Shown: positions 1 to 6,316 of the stretch, one piece after another
Position numbering within the stretch: position 1 is the first letter of the stretch
Layout: every line of letters begins with the position of its first letter
Source of the DNA: an uncultured Bacilli bacterium
GTDB taxonomy: Bacteria; Bacillota_I; Bacilli_A; RF39; UBA660
NCBI GenBank assembly: GCA_944358495.1
Contig: CALVRF010000027.1
Span: 1-14,297 of the forward strand
DNA length: 14,297 bases
Direction of reading: 5' to 3'
Made by a program: the position numbers and the translations under genes
Notes under the pieces: model-generated
The model's input: only the letters and a program-made list of their open reading frames with translations
The model's database searches: none
Told to the model about the DNA's origin: nothing

Positions 1-71
1 ACTAATTTTAATTGGGTACTTTTGCCTGAACCATCAATACCACAAAAAGCAATAGTCTTAGCTTTTGACAT
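1..71 (-). CDS. tmk: Thymidylate kinase, N-terminal fragment (runs off window)
   Basis: Only the first 23 codons are present. The translation begins MSKAKTIAFCGIDGSG and continues KSTQLKLV. GIDGSGKSTQ is the P-loop typical of dTMP kinase, which phosphorylates dTMP to dTDP in the cytoplasm for DNA synthesis. A GGAGG ribosome site (positions 79-83, read on the minus strand) lies 7 nt before the ATG. The holA gene nearby on the other strand fits the common tmk-holA neighbourhood. Another nucleoside or nucleotide kinase with the same P-loop cannot be excluded from so short a fragment. Confidence 0.7.
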   Translation of the reverse strand, partial: MSKAKTIAFCGIDGSGKSTQLKL

Positions 72-123
72 ATAAATTCCTCCGAATAGCTATTATTTTA
101 ACACAAAATACATAAATAAACAA

Positions 124-150
124 ATAAAGGCCTTTATATATAACCTTTAT
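124..150 (-). terminator. Weak hairpin terminator overlapping the XRE gene stop
   Basis: ATAAAGG (124-130) pairs with CCTTTAT (144-150) across a 13-nt loop. On the minus strand the hairpin is followed by a T-rich stretch (TTTGTTTATTT). It overlaps the stop codon of the regulator gene. The stem is only 7 bp and AT-rich, so the call is tentative. Confidence 0.35.
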
Positions 151-410
151 TTTTCTCTTTCATCAATTCTTATTTTTTCAATATGATGTTTAGGATTATA
201 GGTGAGTAGTTCCGCACTACTAATATTAAGGCATTTGGCAAAGCGATCTATTAATTCTAATGAGGGGTTTCTTTTATTAGTTTCTAATTGATTGATATAG
301 GGTAAAGTAGTACCTAACATTTCGGCAAATTTTTCTTGTGACATGTTTAATTGATATCGATAATATTTAAGATTCATGGCTAAAATTTCCCCGCTAGTAA
401 ATTTATTCAC
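147..410 (-). CDS. XRE-family helix-turn-helix transcriptional regulator
   Basis: A short cytoplasmic DNA-binding protein (87 residues from the chosen start) that is almost entirely one Cro/C1-type HTH domain. The core reads LNMSQEKFAEMLGTT, then PYINQLETNKRNPSLELI, with the usual Q near the start of helix 2 and the E-x-x-KR-x-P-S signature. The short tail IEKIRIDEREK is charged. Start choice: an ATG at 419 is open but the GAAAGG ribosome site abuts it directly. A GTG at 410 lies 9 nt beyond AAAGG and is better placed, and a start at the ATG at 377 is also possible. It is transcribed divergently from the surface-protein gene across about 120 bp holding that gene's promoter, so it may control it. 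The target is inferred, not shown. Confidence 0.85.
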   Translation of the reverse strand: MNKFTSGEILAMNLKYYRYQLNMSQEKFAEMLGTTLPYINQLETNKRNPSLELIDRFAKCLNISSAELLTYNPKHHIEKIRIDEREK

Positions 411-486
411 TGATATCATCCTTTCTCTTACTGCTATTATATAAATTTAATAGTGTCAAGTCTTTTATACAGTTATATATAGAACA

Positions 487-515
487 TTGACTTAAAGAAA
501 GGTTAAAGTTATAAT
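487..515 (+). promoter_or_regulatory. Sigma-70-type promoter for the BspA-like gene
   Basis: TTGACT (487-492) and TATAAT (510-515) are separated by exactly 17 bp. This is close to the vegetative consensus and ends 26 nt before the start codon at 542. It lies in the divergent gap next to the XRE regulator, a natural place for control. Confidence 0.75.
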
Positions 516-541
516 TAAAATAACAGTAAGGATGGGATAAA

Positions 542-1576
542 ATGCGAAGAAAAATAAATAGAAGAAAATTAAAAAAGCAAAGAAAAATAATCGTGATATC
601 GTTAATTTGTTTTATGTTTATTATGATAGGTGGTTATGCAGCATTTCAAACTAATTTAAATATTATCGCAAAAGGCAATATAATAGAAAAAAGCAGAGTA
701 ATTCAAAGCTGGAATGGTACCGATAATACTGATTTTCACTCTGCGTATTATAAAGAAAATATTATTTCAGCCACCTTTTTAGATAATAATGATGTACCCA
801 GTAATGCCATAGAAAGCTGGAACATTTCCGACGATAAAGTGTATGGCAGGGTCATGGCTTGGGTTGTTCAAAATAGTGAGGATAATACAAAATATGATTT
901 ATATATCGGAGCTAAAGATGGAGTTATTGCGAATGAAGATAGTAGTAATTTATTTTCAAAATTTATTAATATAGTTTCTATTAATTTTAATGATAACTTT
1001 GATACAAGCAATGTAATCAATATGCAAGAAATGTTTTATTTTTGTAGTCATTTGGCTGAATTAAATATTAGTTCATTTAATACTATTAATGTAACAAATA
1101 TGATTGGAATGTTTGGAGGCGGGAATAATCTAACAACGATAGATTTGACGAATTTTAACACTAGTAAAGTTACCAATATGCAAGGAATGTATACTACTTG
1201 GAATGTATTATTGGATGGTTGGGCATATGGGACATTAGAAACAATAATTTTTGGTAGTCAATTTGACACTAGTAATGTGACAAACATGAGTAATATGTTC
1301 TCTGGATTGAGGAAATTGAAGACCTTAGATATTAGTAATTTTAATACATCAAAAGTAACAACTATGCAAAAGATGTTTAATAGTTGCGAAAGTTTAACCA
1401 GTTTAAATCTTTGCTCTTTTAATACTTCCAATGTTATTGATATGGATAATATGTTTGCGTGGACCAATAATATTCAAAAAATTTATGTAGGGCCAAATTG
1501 GGCGACTGCTGGTGCTGATACTACTGATATGTTTTATGGTAGTGGTGTATCCGAAGTAACCACTGGAGAGTGCTGA
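542..1576 (+). CDS. BspA-like leucine-rich repeat surface protein (DUF285 type)
   Basis: A 344-residue exported protein. Residues 1-15 are strongly basic and residues 16-34 form one hydrophobic segment (IIVISLICFMFIMIGG), so it is probably anchored by its N-terminus with the rest outside the cell. Residues 75-150 match the usual lead-in of this family (SWNISDDK, VMAWVV, YIGAKDG). From about 152 to 306 there are six units of 24-38 residues, each opening F-[DN]-T-x-x-V-x-x-M-x-x-M-[FY], for example FDTSNVTNMSNMF at 241-253. These are BspA/Mycoplasma lipoprotein DUF285 repeats, known from surface proteins in adhesion or host interaction. The Ser-Gly-rich tail ends in TTGEC. I see no LPxTG motif, lipobox or second membrane segment. 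AAGGATGG lies just upstream of the ATG. The ligand is unknown. Confidence 0.85.
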   Translation: MRRKINRRKLKKQRKIIVISLICFMFIMIGGYAAFQTNLNIIAKGNIIEKSRVIQSWNGTDNTDFHSAYYKENIISATFLDNNDVPSNAIESWNISDDKVYGRVMAWVVQNSEDNTKYDLYIGAKDGVIANEDSSNLFSKFINIVSINFNDNFDTSNVINMQEMFYFCSHLAELNISSFNTINVTNMIGMFGGGNNLTTIDLTNFNTSKVTNMQGMYTTWNVLLDGWAYGTLETIIFGSQFDTSNVTNMSNMFSGLRKLKTLDISNFNTSKVTTMQKMFNSCESLTSLNLCSFNTSNVIDMDNMFAWTNNIQKIYVGPNWATAGADTTDMFYGSGVSEVTTGEC

Positions 1577-1607
1577 TAATAAATCGTTTCTAAAAACAAA
1601 TAAAACA

Positions 1608-1627
1608 TGATATAATAAAATAGGTGA
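1608..1627 (+). promoter_or_regulatory. Extended -10 promoter and ribosome site of holA
   Basis: TGaTATAAT (1608-1616) is an extended -10 element. It is followed within a few bases by AGGTGA (1622-1627), 4 nt before the ATG at 1632. No good -35 is visible. The predicted transcript start falls almost on the ribosome site, so the leader would be very short. Confidence 0.5.
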
Positions 1628-1631
1628 TTAG

Positions 1632-2552
1632 ATGTTATACTTATTTTATGGAACAAAAACGTTTTTAATTCAAAATGAAATTGAAAAATTAGAAAAAAAA
1701 TTTGATAATTTAAATATTAGTAAATATGATTTAGATAGTGATGATATTAAAGATGTCATTGAAGATGCTATAACTATTTCGATGTTCAATGATCAGAAAC
1801 TGATCATTTGTGAAAACGCTAATATGTTTACCGGCCAGACTAGTAAAGATAGTGATATTATTGAAAACTATTTGAATCATCCAAATAATGATACTATTTT
1901 AGTTTTTACGGTTAATAATGAAAAAATTGATGAAAGAAAAAAAATCACTAAATTAATAAAAAAAGTAGGAGAGGTTAAATGTTTTAATGACGATATCAAT
2001 CCTACTACTTTGGTTAAAAATGAATTAAAAGGTTATGAAATAAGTTCGAATTTAATTAACCTTATTATTAAAAGAGCTGGAGATAACCCGATTGCTTTAA
2101 AAAATGAATTAGAAAAGTTAAAGCTATATAAAGAAGATACTAAAATAACAGAAGAGGATATTATTAATGTTATTAGTAAAAAAGTTGATATGGATATTTT
2201 TAAATTATTAGATTATATTGTTCAAAATGACAAAAATAAAGCCTTGGAAATATATTATGAAATGCTTAAAATAAATGAAGAACCAATAAAAATAATTATT
2301 ATGCTGTCTAACCAGTTTAGAATTATGTATCAATCTAAGGAATTACTTAAAAAAGGATATAGTGAAAAGGATATTGCGAGTACTTTGAAAATTCACCCTT
2401 ATAGAGTCAAGTTAGCTTTGCAAAATGGGAGAAAATATACATCTAGCTTATTATTGAAATATTTATCAGAACTGGCTGATATGGATATGAATATTAAAAC
2501 AGGAAAAATAGATAAAAGCTCAGCTTTAGAATTGTTTATATTAAAAAAATAA
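1632..2552 (+). CDS. holA: DNA polymerase III delta subunit (clamp-loader)
   Basis: A 306-residue cytoplasmic protein that opens the beta clamp as part of the replicative clamp loader. The start MLYLFYGTKTFLIQNEIEKL is typical: a beta strand followed by a degenerate P-loop region (YGT-x-x-FLI) that has lost nucleotide binding. SMFNDQKLIICENANMF at about 55-71 is the segment corresponding to the family's 'lF..rrlvvl.n' stretch. The C-terminal half carries the helical collar (LSNQFRIMYQSKELLKKGYS, then HPYRVKLAL). It is slightly shorter than the common 320-345 residues, as in reduced genomes. It stands alone on its strand with its own promoter, and the ToxIN-like locus follows directly. Confidence 0.92.
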   Translation: MLYLFYGTKTFLIQNEIEKLEKKFDNLNISKYDLDSDDIKDVIEDAITISMFNDQKLIICENANMFTGQTSKDSDIIENYLNHPNNDTILVFTVNNEKIDERKKITKLIKKVGEVKCFNDDINPTTLVKNELKGYEISSNLINLIIKRAGDNPIALKNELEKLKLYKEDTKITEEDIINVISKKVDMDIFKLLDYIVQNDKNKALEIYYEMLKINEEPIKIIIMLSNQFRIMYQSKELLKKGYSEKDIASTLKIHPYRVKLALQNGRKYTSSLLLKYLSELADMDMNIKTGKIDKSSALELFILKK

Positions 2553-2562
2553 CTGTAAACTG

Positions 2563-2591
2563 TAGACTTTTAAGCTAATATGTGGTATATT
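2563..2591 (+). promoter_or_regulatory. Promoter of the ToxI-like repeat RNA
   Basis: TAGACT (2563-2568) and TATATT (2586-2591) are separated by 17 bp. Transcription would start near 2598 and run about 200 nt through the repeat array to the strong terminator at 2772-2802. The -35 matches consensus at four of six positions. Position and spacing fit a dedicated promoter for a type III antitoxin RNA. Confidence 0.5.
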
Positions 2592-2613
2592 ATTTGTACA
2601 TAAGTGATTATGT

Positions 2614-2652
2614 TATGCAAAAATGCATATAATAAAAAAGCTACGCAGTAGC
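2614..2652 (+). other. Two small hairpins in the leader of the repeat RNA
   Basis: TATGCA (2614-2619) pairs with TGCATA (2624-2629) over a 4-nt A loop. GCTAC (2640-2644) pairs with GTAGC (2648-2652) over GCA and is followed by seven A residues. The second may be a diverged cap of the array, because every repeat unit is also followed by an A-run. Their function is unknown. Confidence 0.4.
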
Positions 2653-2659
2653 AAAAAAA

Positions 2660-2768
2660 GCAGGTGAAGCCAGCCTTAAATGGCAGCTAAAAAAGTGAGT
2701 GAAGCCAGCTCTATAAATGGCAGCTAAAAAAGTGAGTGAAGCCAGCTCTATAAATGGCAGCTAAAAAA
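2660..2768 (+). ncRNA. toxI: ToxI-like antitoxin RNA: three 35-37 nt tandem repeats
   Basis: Units are 2660-2694 (35 nt), 2695-2731 and 2732-2768 (37 nt, identical), each ending in GGCAGCTAAAAAA. A partial fourth unit, GTGAG, runs into the terminator. Within each unit two interleaved pairings form an H-type pseudoknot: AGG 2662-2664 with CCT 2674-2676, and GCCA 2669-2672 with TGGC 2681-2684. In the other two units AGG/CCT is replaced by GAG/CTC, a compensatory change that supports the pairing. Type III systems (ToxIN, AbiQ) have exactly this layout: roughly 36-nt repeats, a terminator, then the endoribonuclease, which cuts the array at A-rich joints and is trapped by the released pseudoknots. 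The period is not a multiple of three, so the array is not coding. An intact array beside a broken toxin is unusual. Confidence 0.82.
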
Positions 2769-2771
2769 GTG

Positions 2772-2802
2772 AGATTAGAGAGCACACTCTAATCTTTTTT
2801 TT
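2772..2802 (+). terminator. Strong intrinsic terminator between toxI and toxN
   Basis: AGATTAGAG (2772-2780), loop AGCACA and CTCTAATCT (2787-2795) form a perfect 9-bp stem, followed by a run of T to 2802. In type III systems this terminator sits between array and toxin and keeps antitoxin RNA in excess. Confidence 0.9.
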
Positions 2803-2825
2803 GAAATAAAGTTAACAAAAAGTTA

Positions 2826-2854
2826 TTTACAAAAACTTATGTTTGTGTTATCAT
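2826..2854 (+). promoter_or_regulatory. Possible separate promoter for toxN
   Basis: TTTACA (2826-2831) and TATCAT (2849-2854) are 17 bp apart, and a TGt immediately before the -10 makes it extended. The ribosome site AGGGGGG (2864-2870) lies 5 nt before the ATG at 2876. In this DNA such boxes can occur by chance, and known toxIN loci rely on read-through, so the call is weak. Confidence 0.35.
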
Positions 2855-2875
2855 TAAATCATTAGGGGGGATTTC

Positions 2876-3350
2876 ATGTATAAAAGACTACAAATAGTAA
2901 AAATAAATTCAGAATATTGTAACTATTTAAGAAAATTTGATAATAAGGTTCCGTATAATGCTGGAACTAAAGAATTAAGGCCATTTATTGGCGTGCTATT
3001 TTCGATAGAAAGGAAGAATATTTTGCTCCACTATCAAGTCCAAAGGTAAAACATAAAACCTTAAAAAATACATTAGATTTAATTAAAATTGATAAGGGAA
3101 ATTATGGAGTTATCAATTTTAATAATATGATTCCAGTAACAAAAGACGATTATGAAATCTTTGATTTAAATAAAAAAAGTAATGACAAAAAAGAAATATT
3201 TAGAATCGAATTACTTAAAAACCAATTAAGGTGGCTAACAACTAATAGAAAAGAAATTTATACTAAATCTAATTACCTAAAAATGTTAAAGATAGATGTT
3301 GTAATTTTATCTTATTAGAAGAAAAGTGTAAGCTCTATAAAAGCAGCTAA
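2876..3350 (+). pseudogene. toxN: Frameshifted ToxN/AbiQ-type endoribonuclease toxin
   Basis: No single frame covers the gene, but three consecutive frames join into one ToxN-like protein of about 158 residues. Frame 1 (from 2876 to about 3015) reads MYKRLQIVKI, YLRKFDNKVP, RPFIGVLFSIE. Frame 2 (from about 3016 to about 3278) reads EYFAPLSSPKVKHK, IKIDKGNYGVINFNNMIPV, LLKNQLRWLTTNRKEIY. Frame 3 (from about 3273 to 3350) reads LPKNVKDRCCNFILLEEKCK. These are the ToxN/AbiQ landmarks in order: F-D-x-x-VP, PLSSPK at the active site, G-V-I-N-x-N-N-MIP, Q-x-x-W, and RCC-x-F-x-LLEEKC. Two one-base deletions, near 3010-3017 and near 3276-3282, account for the frames. Intact, it would be an endoribonuclease that cleaves cellular and ToxI RNA in phage defence. 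As read, the first frame stops at 3047-3049 after 57 codons. Two independent lesions favour real decay over one sequencing error. Confidence 0.85.
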
Positions 3351-3364
3351 TTGTAGCTGCTTTT
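3339..3364. terminator. Bidirectional terminator between toxN and rarA
   Basis: AAAAGCAGCTA (3339-3349), loop ATTG and TAGCTGCTTTT (3354-3364) form a perfect 11-bp stem with A and T flanks, so it can end transcripts from both sides. It begins inside the last codons of the toxN reading frame and lies 20 nt past the rarA stop. Confidence 0.85.
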
Positions 3365-3384
3365 AGTAAATGTAGATAATGTAA

Positions 3385-4590
3385 TTAATTACTTTTATTT
3401 TTTATTTTGTCATAAATATTTTTTAAAGAAACTTCATATTTACTGCTTAGTTTAGGATGATAATATTCAGTACCCACTAGTTCATCGGGTAAATACTGTT
3501 GTTTAACATAGCTTCCTTTAAAGCTATGCGGGTATTTATAATCTTTAGAATTAGTTCTTAAATGGCTTGGAACTTTGCCAACGTTTCCTTTATAAACATC
3601 GTTTAAGGCACTTGCAATCGCTTCATAAGCACTATTAGATTTAGGGGATAATGCCATTTCGATAACAATTTCTCCTAAAGGGATTCTCGCTTCGGGAAGA
3701 CCTAAACGTTCACAGGCGGCAATACAAACATTTAATCTAGGGCCAATAGCTGGATTGGCTAAACCAATGTCTTCGTAGGCAATAACTGATAGTCTTCGAA
3801 AAATAATATCTAAATCTTCAGCAGCAATTAATCTAGCTAAGTAATGTAGGGCAGCATTAACATCACTACCTCTTATCGATTTTTGAAGAGCACTAATAAC
3901 ATCATAATAACCATCATCATTTTTATCGATATAAAGATTAGGCTTGTTATTGATTTTTTTGACAGTTTCTAAGTCAACTTTAAAATTATCGGTTGAATAA
4001 TAAGAAACTTCTAAGAGGTTATAGGCATAACGTAAGTCTCCACCGGCTAAAGAAGCAATGTAATCTAAGGCTTCATCTGTTACTTCTAAATTATCTAAAT
4101 GTTGTTTACTTCTTTCTAATCCCTCTTTAATATCTTCTTTACTTAACGGTTTTAATTCAAATAACTGACACCTACTACGGATGGCTGGATTAATTGAGTG
4201 ATAAGGATTGGCGGTAGTCATGCCAATTAAAGTAATAATGCCATTTTCTAAATAAGGTAGTAATAAGTCTTGTTTATCTTTATTAAGGCGATGAATTTCA
4301 TCCATAATTAAAACAAAGTTTTCGGTTTCTTTGGCCTTTATAACCATTTCATCAAAGTCTTTTTTACTATTAATAACGGCATTTAAGAAGCCTGATGGTA
4401 ATTGCAATTCATTGATTAAGGCATAGGCTAGGGTAGTTTTACCAGTACCAGGAGGACCATATAAAATCATCGAAAATAATTTTTTATTTTTAGTTAAATT
4501 ATATAATACTTGATTAGGCCCAATTAAATGTTTTTGCCCGATAACGTCTTCTAACTTTTGAGGCCTAATATTATGGGCTAAAGGATTCAT
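3385..4590 (-). CDS. rarA: Replication-associated recombination protein A (MgsA/WRNIP1 AAA+ ATPase)
   Basis: A 401-residue cytoplasmic AAA+ ATPase of the RarA/MgsA/WRNIP1 family, which acts at stalled replication forks and single-stranded DNA ends. Visible motifs: MNPLAHNIRPQKLEDVIGQ at the N-terminus, Walker A GPPGTGKT (45-52), Walker B VLIMDEIH (93-100), sensor-1 region GMTTANP (123-129) and arginine finger in RSR (138-140). The C-terminal tetramerisation region carries RRLSVIAYEDIGLANP and YKYPHSFKGSYVKQQYLP, both typical of the family. Start choice: GTG 4599 and ATG 4596 are open, but AAAGGTGA sits 5 nt before the ATG at 4590, and family members begin MNPLA. It is transcribed towards toxN and ends before the shared terminator. 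Confidence 0.95.
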   Translation of the reverse strand: MNPLAHNIRPQKLEDVIGQKHLIGPNQVLYNLTKNKKLFSMILYGPPGTGKTTLAYALINELQLPSGFLNAVINSKKDFDEMVIKAKETENFVLIMDEIHRLNKDKQDLLLPYLENGIITLIGMTTANPYHSINPAIRSRCQLFELKPLSKEDIKEGLERSKQHLDNLEVTDEALDYIASLAGGDLRYAYNLLEVSYYSTDNFKVDLETVKKINNKPNLYIDKNDDGYYDVISALQKSIRGSDVNAALHYLARLIAAEDLDIIFRRLSVIAYEDIGLANPAIGPRLNVCIAACERLGLPEARIPLGEIVIEMALSPKSNSAYEAIASALNDVYKGNVGKVPSHLRTNSKDYKYPHSFKGSYVKQQYLPDELVGTEYYHPKLSSKYEVSLKNIYDKIKNKSN

Positions 4591-4606
4591 ATACATCACC
4601 TTTCAT

Positions 4607-4636
4607 ATTATAGCACATTCCATGTATTTCTCTCAA
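4607..4636 (-). promoter_or_regulatory. Promoter of rarA
   Basis: On the minus strand TTGAGA (4636-4631) and TATAAT (4612-4607) are 18 bp apart, with TGc just before the -10 making it extended. The ribosome site AAAGGTGA starts 4 nt later, so the leader is very short, as at holA. Confidence 0.7.
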
Positions 4637-4667
4637 ATAATCCGTGATTTTTTATTTTTTAAATAAG

Positions 4668-4696
4668 TTGTTTTTCTTAGAATAATTTGTTAAAAT
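4668..4696 (+). promoter_or_regulatory. Promoter of the xerD-alkD-permease-DUF4186 operon
   Basis: TTGTTT (4668-4673), a 17-bp spacer and extended -10 TGtTAAAAT (4688-4696). AGGTGA (4704-4709) follows. It is back-to-back with the rarA promoter in a 124-bp gap. Confidence 0.6.
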
Positions 4697-4714
4697 TTAT
4701 TATAGGTGACAATG

Positions 4715-5599
4715 ATGGATTATGAAGATAAAATCGAAGAATTTAAGGAATATTTATTATTAGAAAAAAAATATAGTCAAAATACGATAAATTCTTATGC
4801 GAACGAACTAAAGAAATTTAAAAAATATTTCATTGATAAAAAAAGTTTAAAAAACTTAAATAATAAAGATATTAAAGATTATGTTCAAAGTATTAGTGGA
4901 GGGGAAAGTAGCAAGTCTTTGGCCCATGCTATTAGTACATTAAAAAGCTTTTATAAGTTTTTGCTTACGCAAAAATACGTTAAAAATAATCCTTTAGATA
5001 ATATTGTACAGCCGAAAATAAAAAAAGATTTACCTAAGGTTTTAAGCGAAGAAGAAGTTGAAAGGCTTTTAGATATTAAGTTAACTAATCATTACAGCTA
5101 TCGCAATAAAGCGATGCTTGAAATGATGTATAGTAGTGGTTTAAGAGTTAGTGAGTTAATTAATTTAAGGGTTACGGATATCGATTTAGAAATGGAACTC
5201 GTTCGAATTTTCGGTAAGGGATCTAAAGAACGGGTTATTCCTTTAGGAGATTATGCATTAGATGCTTTAACAGAATATTTAACTTATCATCGTCAAAGTT
5301 TACTAAAAAAACAGGATAGTAATTATTTGTTTTTAAGCAGTAGGGGAGATAAGATGACAAGACAAGCCTTTTTTAAAATCGTGAAAAAAATAGCTAAAGA
5401 TCAGGGGATTAAAACGGATTTTTCTCCGCATACTTTAAGGCATTCTTTCGCCACACATTTATTAAAACATGGCGCTGATTTACGAAGTATTCAGGAATTA
5501 CTGGGTCATAGTGATGTGTCGTCAACGCAAATATACACGCATATTACTAATGAAAAATTAAAGGAAAACTATCAAGACTTCCATCCCCACGGGAAATAA
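4715..5599 (+). CDS. xerD: XerC/XerD-type tyrosine recombinase
   Basis: A 294-residue site-specific recombinase of the size of housekeeping XerC/XerD, which resolve chromosome dimers at dif. The N-terminal SAM-like core-binding domain (about 1-90) contains KKYSQNTINSYANELKKF. The catalytic domain (about 105-290) has the full set of active residues: R144 (GLRVSEL), K168 (GKGSKER), H239 and R242 (PHTLRHSFATH), H265 (LGHSDVSSTQ) and nucleophile Y274 (IYTH). The length and a repair-gene neighbourhood argue for a Xer protein and against a phage integrase. Start choice: GTG 4706 and ATG 4712 are also open, but AGGTGA (4704-4709) is best spaced for ATG 4715. XerC and XerD cannot be told apart with certainty by eye. 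It is first in a four-gene co-directional run. Confidence 0.9.
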   Translation: MDYEDKIEEFKEYLLLEKKYSQNTINSYANELKKFKKYFIDKKSLKNLNNKDIKDYVQSISGGESSKSLAHAISTLKSFYKFLLTQKYVKNNPLDNIVQPKIKKDLPKVLSEEEVERLLDIKLTNHYSYRNKAMLEMMYSSGLRVSELINLRVTDIDLEMELVRIFGKGSKERVIPLGDYALDALTEYLTYHRQSLLKKQDSNYLFLSSRGDKMTRQAFFKIVKKIAKDQGIKTDFSPHTLRHSFATHLLKHGADLRSIQELLGHSDVSSTQIYTHITNEKLKENYQDFHPHGK

Positions 5600-5616
5600 A
5601 TATATTGAGGTGACAT

Positions 5617-6309
5617 ATGACTTATACTAAAGAAGAATATCAAGAGTTAATGAAAGATTTATATAACCAAAAAGATGAGGGCTATCAAAGTTTTCATCAA
5701 AAATTATTAAAGGATGATAAAATAAAAACTATTGGTCTTAGAACACCTTTACTTAAAAAAATAGCCAAAAATATTAGTAAAAATGATTATTTAGGGTTTA
5801 TTAAATATAATACTCATGAAACTTACGAAGAAACTGTTTTACATGGTTTGGTGTTAGGCTTTATTAAAGTGCCAGAAGATAAGCTTTTAATGTTAATTGA
5901 TGACTTTATTCCATATATTAATAATTGGGCAACTAACGATTTAACAGCGGCTAATTTAAAAGCTTTTGAACATATTAGTATTGATAAGGTTTTACGATAT
6001 ACCAAGTCGGCTAATCCGTGGGAAATTCGCTTTGGTCTTACTTTATTATTAGGCTATTATATAAAAGAAGAAAATTTAAATACAATATATAATACTTGTG
6101 ATAGAATAAATAGTATACACTATTATGTGAATATGGCTATTGCTTGGTTATTATCGATTTGTTATGTTAAATATCCACAAAGAACTTTGGAATATTTAAA
6201 AAACTGTCGTTTAGACAAATTTACTTTAAATAAAACAATAAGTAAAATATGTGATTCGTACCGTGTTAGTAAAAAAGACAAAGATTTAGTTAGATCTTTA
6301 AGAAAGTAG
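5617..6309 (+). CDS. AlkD-family DNA alkylation repair glycosylase
   Basis: A 230-residue cytoplasmic, all-helical HEAT-like repeat protein of the AlkD family, which excises bulky or charged alkyl purines such as N7- and N3-methylated bases. The catalytic signature is present. NNWATNDL gives W104 and D108 at the W-x-x-x-D spacing of AlkD (Trp109/Asp113 in the B. cereus enzyme). R138 in WEIRFGLTLLL and W177 in MAIAWLLS correspond to its Arg148 and Trp187. The opening IKTIGLRTPLLKKIAKNI is also typical. GAGGTGA precedes the ATG, 17 nt after the xerD stop, and the next gene starts 7 nt downstream, so the genes are probably co-transcribed. All key residues are intact, so it is expected to be active. 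Confidence 0.88.
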   Translation: MTYTKEEYQELMKDLYNQKDEGYQSFHQKLLKDDKIKTIGLRTPLLKKIAKNISKNDYLGFIKYNTHETYEETVLHGLVLGFIKVPEDKLLMLIDDFIPYINNWATNDLTAANLKAFEHISIDKVLRYTKSANPWEIRFGLTLLLGYYIKEENLNTIYNTCDRINSIHYYVNMAIAWLLSICYVKYPQRTLEYLKNCRLDKFTLNKTISKICDSYRVSKKDKDLVRSLRK

Positions 6310-6316
6310 GGATATT

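Noticed and set aside
436..459. Promoter for the XRE gene using TTGACA (459-454) and TATAAT (441-436) on the minus strand
   Set aside because: The spacer is only 12 bp, too short for a normal sigma-70 promoter. The boxes probably do not work together.
2660..2768. Repeat array read as CRISPR
   Set aside because: There are no unique spacers between units. The units are directly adjacent, only three exist, and no cas gene is near. The ToxI layout explains it.
2640..2770. Remnant of ribosomal protein S20 (rpsT), which often follows holA and is Lys/Ala-rich
   Set aside because: All frames hit stops quickly and the 37-nt period does not keep a frame, so this is not coding.
3127..3318. Separate 63-residue protein
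   Set aside because: It is the middle frame of the broken toxN. Its homology continues upstream of the ATG and in another frame downstream.
4715..5599. Tyrosine recombinase as integrase of a mobile element
   Set aside because: Its length, its Xer-like N-terminus and its operon with repair genes fit a housekeeping Xer protein, and it lies far from the suspected island edge.
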